A DNA stretch of 64,000 nucleotides. It comes from Aestuariispira ectoiniformans. Its GTDB lineage: Bacteria > Pseudomonadota > Alphaproteobacteria > UBA8366 > Aestuariispiraceae. Position 1 is the first letter of the stretch, and each line of letters starts with the position of its first letter. Of this stretch, positions 60,948-64,000 are shown in pieces. A model generated the notes under the pieces. That model did no database searches and was not told the origin of the DNA. It was given only the letters and a program-made list of their open reading frames with translations. A program made the position numbers and the translations under genes. Location: contig NZ_CP062788.1 in assembly GCF_025136295.1 (NCBI RefSeq), positions 1,326,001 to 1,390,000 of the forward strand, written 5' to 3'.

Positions 60948-62615
60948 CTATTCGGCGATGGCCTGCAATGCATCCTCCTCCGGCACCTGCCGGGGCAGGG
61001 TGATTGTAAAGCTGGTGCCTTGGCCCGGTTCGCTGGTGCAGGTGATATTCCCCCTCAATCGGGTCTGGAGAATGTTGTAAACATGATTCAGACCAAGGCC
61101 GCTGCGCCCCCGCCCGCGTCCCGTGGTAAAAAACGGATCGAAGATTTTGGGCAGGTCATCCTTTGGAATGCCCCGGCCGTTATCATGGACCGTCACCTGC
61201 AGAATATCGTCTGTCGCCTTTACAGTCAGGGCGATGGTTTTGGGCTGGTGATTGTTAAAGGCATGTTCGACTGCATTCAGGACGATGTTTGATATCACCT
61301 GGGAATAGGCACCGGGATAGGAGTCCAGTTCCAATGTCTCCGGGCAGGTGAGCGTCACTGTGGCTCCTTCATATTTAATCTTGGCCTGGAGGCTTGAAAC
61401 CACATCGCGGGTATAGTCGTGGACGTTGAAGATGCGCCTTTTCTCTGTGGTCTGGTCTACGGCGATCTTCTTGAAGCCATCCACTAGCCCAGCCGCTCTC
61501 TTCAAGTTGGAAACGGCCAACTCCGTTGCCTCATGGGCGGCTGTAATGAAATTTGCCATCTGGGATCGCTTGAGCTGGCCCGCTTTGAAGGCATGGTCCA
61601 GTTGCGCAAGCTTGTGCTGGAAATGGGTCATGGAGGTCAGGCCGACACCCAGCGGGGTGTTGATTTCATGGGCGACACCGGCGACCAGTTGACCCAGGGC
61701 TGCCATCTTTTCCGCCTGTACCAGGGATTGCTGAGTTTCCCGCAATTGTCTCAGCGCCTCTTCGGCTTCTTCCTGGGCGCGGACCATGGCGGTGACGTCG
61801 GAATAGGTGGTGACGAAGCCACCGGTCAACTGCGGCATCGGGTTGCCGCAGACTTCTATTGTCCTGTCGTTACCCAGGTTGCGTGTGAAACTGTGGGGTT
61901 CTGGGTGGCGGGCAAGCTCCATACGCTCCTCCACCATCTTGTCTATGTCGCCTTCGCCATAGTCCCCCCGTCTGGCGTTGTATTCAAAGAAATCCCGCAT
62001 GGATTTTCCGATTTTGCCAAAGCGGGTAGGGAAGCCCAGCATTTTGAGGAAATGGTCATTGTAAAGAACCAGCCTCAGATCCTTGTCGAAGACTGAAATG
62101 CCTTGGGATACATGTTCCAGCGTTGCCTCAAGCAGGGCCTTCTGGTGAGCCAGTTCCCGCTTGTTCTCCCGCAGCTTGGCCGTGCGTTCTTTGACACGTT
62201 CCTCAAGGTTTTCCTTGGCTTCACGTAAACTGCTTTCTGCCTGCTTCAACGCGGTGACGTCAGAATAGATCGTGATGAAGCCACCGTCTTCCAACGGCTT
62301 TCCGGTTATTTCGATGATGGTGCCGTCCGGTCGCGTGCGTTCAAATTTGTGTGCTTCATGGCGCCGTAGCATGGCCATGCGTGCCTTCACGATGTCTTCC
62401 GGTGAGCCGGGGCCATATTCACCGCGTTCCGCGTTGTAGTGGAAAATTGTCTCCAGAGAGGAGCCCGGTGTCACCATGCGGGCGGGCAGGTCCAGCATCC
62501 GTGCCACCCGGTTGTTGCAATAGATGAGCTTGAAATCCGCGTCCATGATACTGATGCCCTGGTCCAACAGTTCCAGCGCTTCTATCAATGGGGTTGGATC
62601 GACTTGCTTTGCCAT
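60948..62615 (-). CDS. PAS-containing sensor histidine kinase
   Basis: A 555-residue cytoplasmic kinase. PAS domains lie at about 8-120 and 170-285, joined by a coiled coil (ESSLREAKENLEERVKERTA). The HisKA phosphorylation site is in VAGVAHEINTPLGVGL (about 313), and the ATPase domain has ISNIVLNAVEHAF (N box), VHDNGRGIPKDDLPKIFDPF and GRSGLGLNHVYNIL. No membrane helix or receiver domain was found, and no response regulator is adjacent. The ATG at 62615 (MAKQVDPTPL) is a guess; a GTG at 62735 is in frame. It is divergent from the hemoglobin gene. Confidence 0.9.
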   Translation of the reverse strand: MAKQVDPTPLIEALELLDQGISIMDADFKLIYCNNRVARMLDLPARMVTPGSSLETIFHYNAERGEYGPGSPEDIVKARMAMLRRHEAHKFERTRPDGTIIEITGKPLEDGGFITIYSDVTALKQAESSLREAKENLEERVKERTAKLRENKRELAHQKALLEATLEHVSQGISVFDKDLRLVLYNDHFLKMLGFPTRFGKIGKSMRDFFEYNARRGDYGEGDIDKMVEERMELARHPEPHSFTRNLGNDRTIEVCGNPMPQLTGGFVTTYSDVTAMVRAQEEAEEALRQLRETQQSLVQAEKMAALGQLVAGVAHEINTPLGVGLTSMTHFQHKLAQLDHAFKAGQLKRSQMANFITAAHEATELAVSNLKRAAGLVDGFKKIAVDQTTEKRRIFNVHDYTRDVVSSLQAKIKYEGATVTLTCPETLELDSYPGAYSQVISNIVLNAVEHAFNNHQPKTIALTVKATDDILQVTVHDNGRGIPKDDLPKIFDPFFTTGRGRGRSGLGLNHVYNILQTRLRGNITCTSEPGQGTSFTITLPRQVPEEDALQAIAE

Positions 62616-62759
62616 GGAACCTTGGTTGAAATTGGCGATGTCGTGGGCGTCTGTTTCCGGATGTACTGAATTAGGCTGCTTGTTGAAGATTACTCCATTT
62701 CGGCGTCGCTTGGAATAAAGGCAGTGATTGTCCACTGCGACAGATTGCCTGCTTTTATA

Positions 62760-62782
62760 AAGATGTATTTTAAATATATCTT
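62760..62782. promoter_or_regulatory. NsrR-like nitric-oxide operator upstream of the hemoglobin gene
   Basis: AAGATGTATTT-T-AAATATATCTT fits the 11-1-11 NsrR consensus AANATGYATTTNAAATRCATNTT at every defined position but one (T for C in the right arm). The dyad extends one more A-T pair on each side (62759-62783). It lies 73 bp before the truncated hemoglobin start. nsrR itself is not in the window. Confidence 0.7.
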
Positions 62783-62855
62783 TTGTGTGGAATGCTGAGA
62801 GGCTATTTCCGGAAGATGACAGGACCGTTATTCAAAACGGTGAAGGAAGATAGGC

Positions 62856-63278
62856 ATGAGCGAAATGGGACTGGAAACGGAAATCAACGATCACAGCATC
62901 AAGCGTCTGGTCGATCATTTCTATGGCAAGGTGATCGAGGATGACCTGCTGGGGCCTGTCTTCCGGAACGCAATTGGCGAAAGCCTGGATGACTGGGGAG
63001 ACCATCTCGCCACCATGTATCGGTTCTGGTCTTCGGTGATGCTGACGACAGGGCGCTACAAGGGAAACCCGGTCAAGGCGCATATGGAACTTGTCGATCA
63101 GGTGGAGCCGCATTTCTTCGAACATTGGCTAACGCTGTGGACCGAGGCCAGTGAAGAGGTTTTCGTGCCCGACCTGGCGATTGCCTTTCAGAAGAAGGCG
63201 AAGTCCATTGCCCAGAGCCTGAGTTTCATGATGTTCGAAAGATTTATGCCGGACACGCTGTCAGCACGCCCGGCATAA
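62856..63278 (+). CDS. group III truncated hemoglobin
   Basis: A 140-residue 2-over-2 globin. The opening HSIKRLVDHFYGKVIEDDLL and LDDWGDHLATMYRFWSSVML are typical of group III. The proximal His lies in KAHMELVDQVEPHFFEHW, and the Trp after it is the group III mark. It probably binds NO or oxygen and takes part in nitric oxide detoxification. That reading is supported by an NsrR-like operator just upstream. No membrane or redox partner gene is adjacent. GAAGGAAGA precedes the ATG region. Confidence 0.93.
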   Translation: MSEMGLETEINDHSIKRLVDHFYGKVIEDDLLGPVFRNAIGESLDDWGDHLATMYRFWSSVMLTTGRYKGNPVKAHMELVDQVEPHFFEHWLTLWTEASEEVFVPDLAIAFQKKAKSIAQSLSFMMFERFMPDTLSARPA

Positions 63279-63307
63279 AAAACTGTCTGTCAGTATGGCA
63301 GGGTGGC

Positions 63308-64000
63308 TTATTGAGCCGTGGTTTTCTTTTCTTCTTCGTGGCTCGCCTGCGAGGCGTCGGCCAGGCGGGTATTGCCGGGCAGGGCCGCATATTGCGCATC
63401 GATATTGGCGCGTGCTTTCTCAAATTTGGCCAGCATCTTACCGGTCAGCTTCTTGCCGGTCGGCAGCTTGACGCTTAGCGGATTAACCTTGGCGTTGTTT
63501 TTAAGCACTTCAAAATGCAGGTGCGGGCCGGTGGACCGGCCGGTGGTGCCCACATAGCCGATGATCTGGCGCTGGCGTACCCGTTTGCCCTTGCGGATGC
63601 CTTTGGCAAAAGCCTTCATATGGGCATAGGCGGTTTTATAGGTGCCGTTGTGGCGAATGCGGACATAGTTGCCATAGCCGCCATTGCGGCCTGCAAAATC
63701 AACGATGCCGTCACCAGCGGCATAGATCGGCGTGCCACGGGGGGCTGCAAAATCCACACCGGTATGTTTTTTGGTATAACCCAGGATCGGATGTTTGCGC
63801 TTGCCGAAGCGTGACGAGATGCGTGCGCCGTCGACAGGTGTTTTCAACAATGCCTTACGGGCGCTTTGGCCCTGGGCGTTGTAATAGTCATAAAAGCCGT
63901 TCTGGTCTTTGAAGCGGTAATAGCGCTTGGTATCGCCGCTCAGGACCATTTCGGCCATGAGAACTTCGCCCTGATCGACGGTGTCGCCTTCGTCAGTGCG
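63308..64000 (-). CDS. M23-family metallopeptidase (5' end outside the window)
   Basis: The C-terminal 230 residues of a peptidoglycan endopeptidase; the frame stays open to the right edge, so the start is missing. Zinc ligands appear in HTGVDFAAPRGTP (HxxxD) and GPHLHFEVL (HxH). GARISSRFGKRKHPIL is the usual lead-in. It would cut peptide crosslinks in the periplasm during growth or division. A Lys/Ala-rich end follows the catalytic domain. Confidence 0.92.
   Translation of the reverse strand, partial: RTDEGDTVDQGEVLMAEMVLSGDTKRYYRFKDQNGFYDYYNAQGQSARKALLKTPVDGARISSRFGKRKHPILGYTKKHTGVDFAAPRGTPIYAAGDGIVDFAGRNGGYGNYVRIRHNGTYKTAYAHMKAFAKGIRKGKRVRQRQIIGYVGTTGRSTGPHLHFEVLKNNAKVNPLSVKLPTGKKLTGKMLAKFEKARANIDAQYAALPGNTRLADASQASHEEEKKTTAQ

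Noticed and set aside
1..64000. CRISPR arrays, insertion sequences, integrase or phage genes, tRNA and rRNA genes
   Set aside because: None found on reading both strands: no regularly spaced repeats, no transposase or integrase motifs, no tRNA cloverleaf I could support.

Overview
The window looks like chromosomal core DNA of a free-living, motile, Gram-negative alphaproteobacterium, probably a marine or aquatic member of the Rhodospirillales in the broad sense. This is inferred from three things: the gene orders ffh-rpsP-rimM-trmD-rplS followed by leuC-leuD and dapF-mtaB-ftsY; the mix of TRAP transport, chemoreceptors, c-di-GMP signalling and glutathione-linked formaldehyde oxidation; and LPS-heptose synthesis. 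I found no rRNA, tRNA, CRISPR array, insertion sequence or prophage gene. About 58 protein genes are supported.

Region 1 (1-8.1 kb) is a catabolic and uptake block: a LysR regulator, a class III aminotransferase overlapping a beta-keto acid cleavage enzyme (BKACE), then a TAXI-type TRAP transporter (binding protein plus fused permease) and a UspA protein. Palindromes and a long foldable leader sit in its two control regions. Region 2 (8.1-17.6 kb) holds hldE, an ArsR-rhodanese fusion divergent from a DUF2938 membrane protein, mmcB, a PAS-GGDEF-EAL protein whose GGDEF motif is degenerate, an AsmA-like protein, a chemoreceptor and an unrecognised membrane-anchored protein. Region 3 (17.6-31.7 kb) holds the formaldehyde pair frmA/fghA, a TPR-glycosyltransferase, asd, an overlooked 47-codon gene, a GST/YjdF-like pair, leuB, a Cache chemoreceptor, a phytase-like lipoprotein and leuC-[61 aa gene]-leuD.

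Region 4 (31.9-42.5 kb) is translation and protein targeting: ffh, rpsP, rimM, trmD and rplS on the minus strand, and dapF, mtaB and ftsY on the plus strand. Both SRP-pathway GTPases are therefore here. Around them are a PLP dehydratase, an FMN-binding protein and an AraC regulator with a DMT exporter. Region 5 (42.5-51.4 kb) has a receiver protein, an 83 aa protein, a VOC protein, a second DMT transporter, a CgeB-like glycosyltransferase, yciB, a Nudix hydrolase, a TPR-methyltransferase, and pgk coupled to a PQQ-type sugar dehydrogenase.

Region 6 (51.5-56.8 kb) is the best candidate for a little-described system. A TetR repressor is divergent from an operon of an HAE3/MMPL-type RND permease, a periplasmic LolA-like protein and an outer-membrane beta-barrel, with a 31-bp near-perfect palindrome over the promoter. 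Region 7 (56.8-64 kb) has an ammonium transporter behind an NtrC-like site and a -24/-12 promoter, an M14 carboxypeptidase, DUF1217 and MarR genes, a PAS histidine kinase, a group III truncated hemoglobin behind a close match to the NsrR operator, and a truncated M23 endopeptidase gene running off the right edge.

Functions come from reading the protein sequences for motifs and family resemblance; no database search was run. Regulatory sites are pattern matches.
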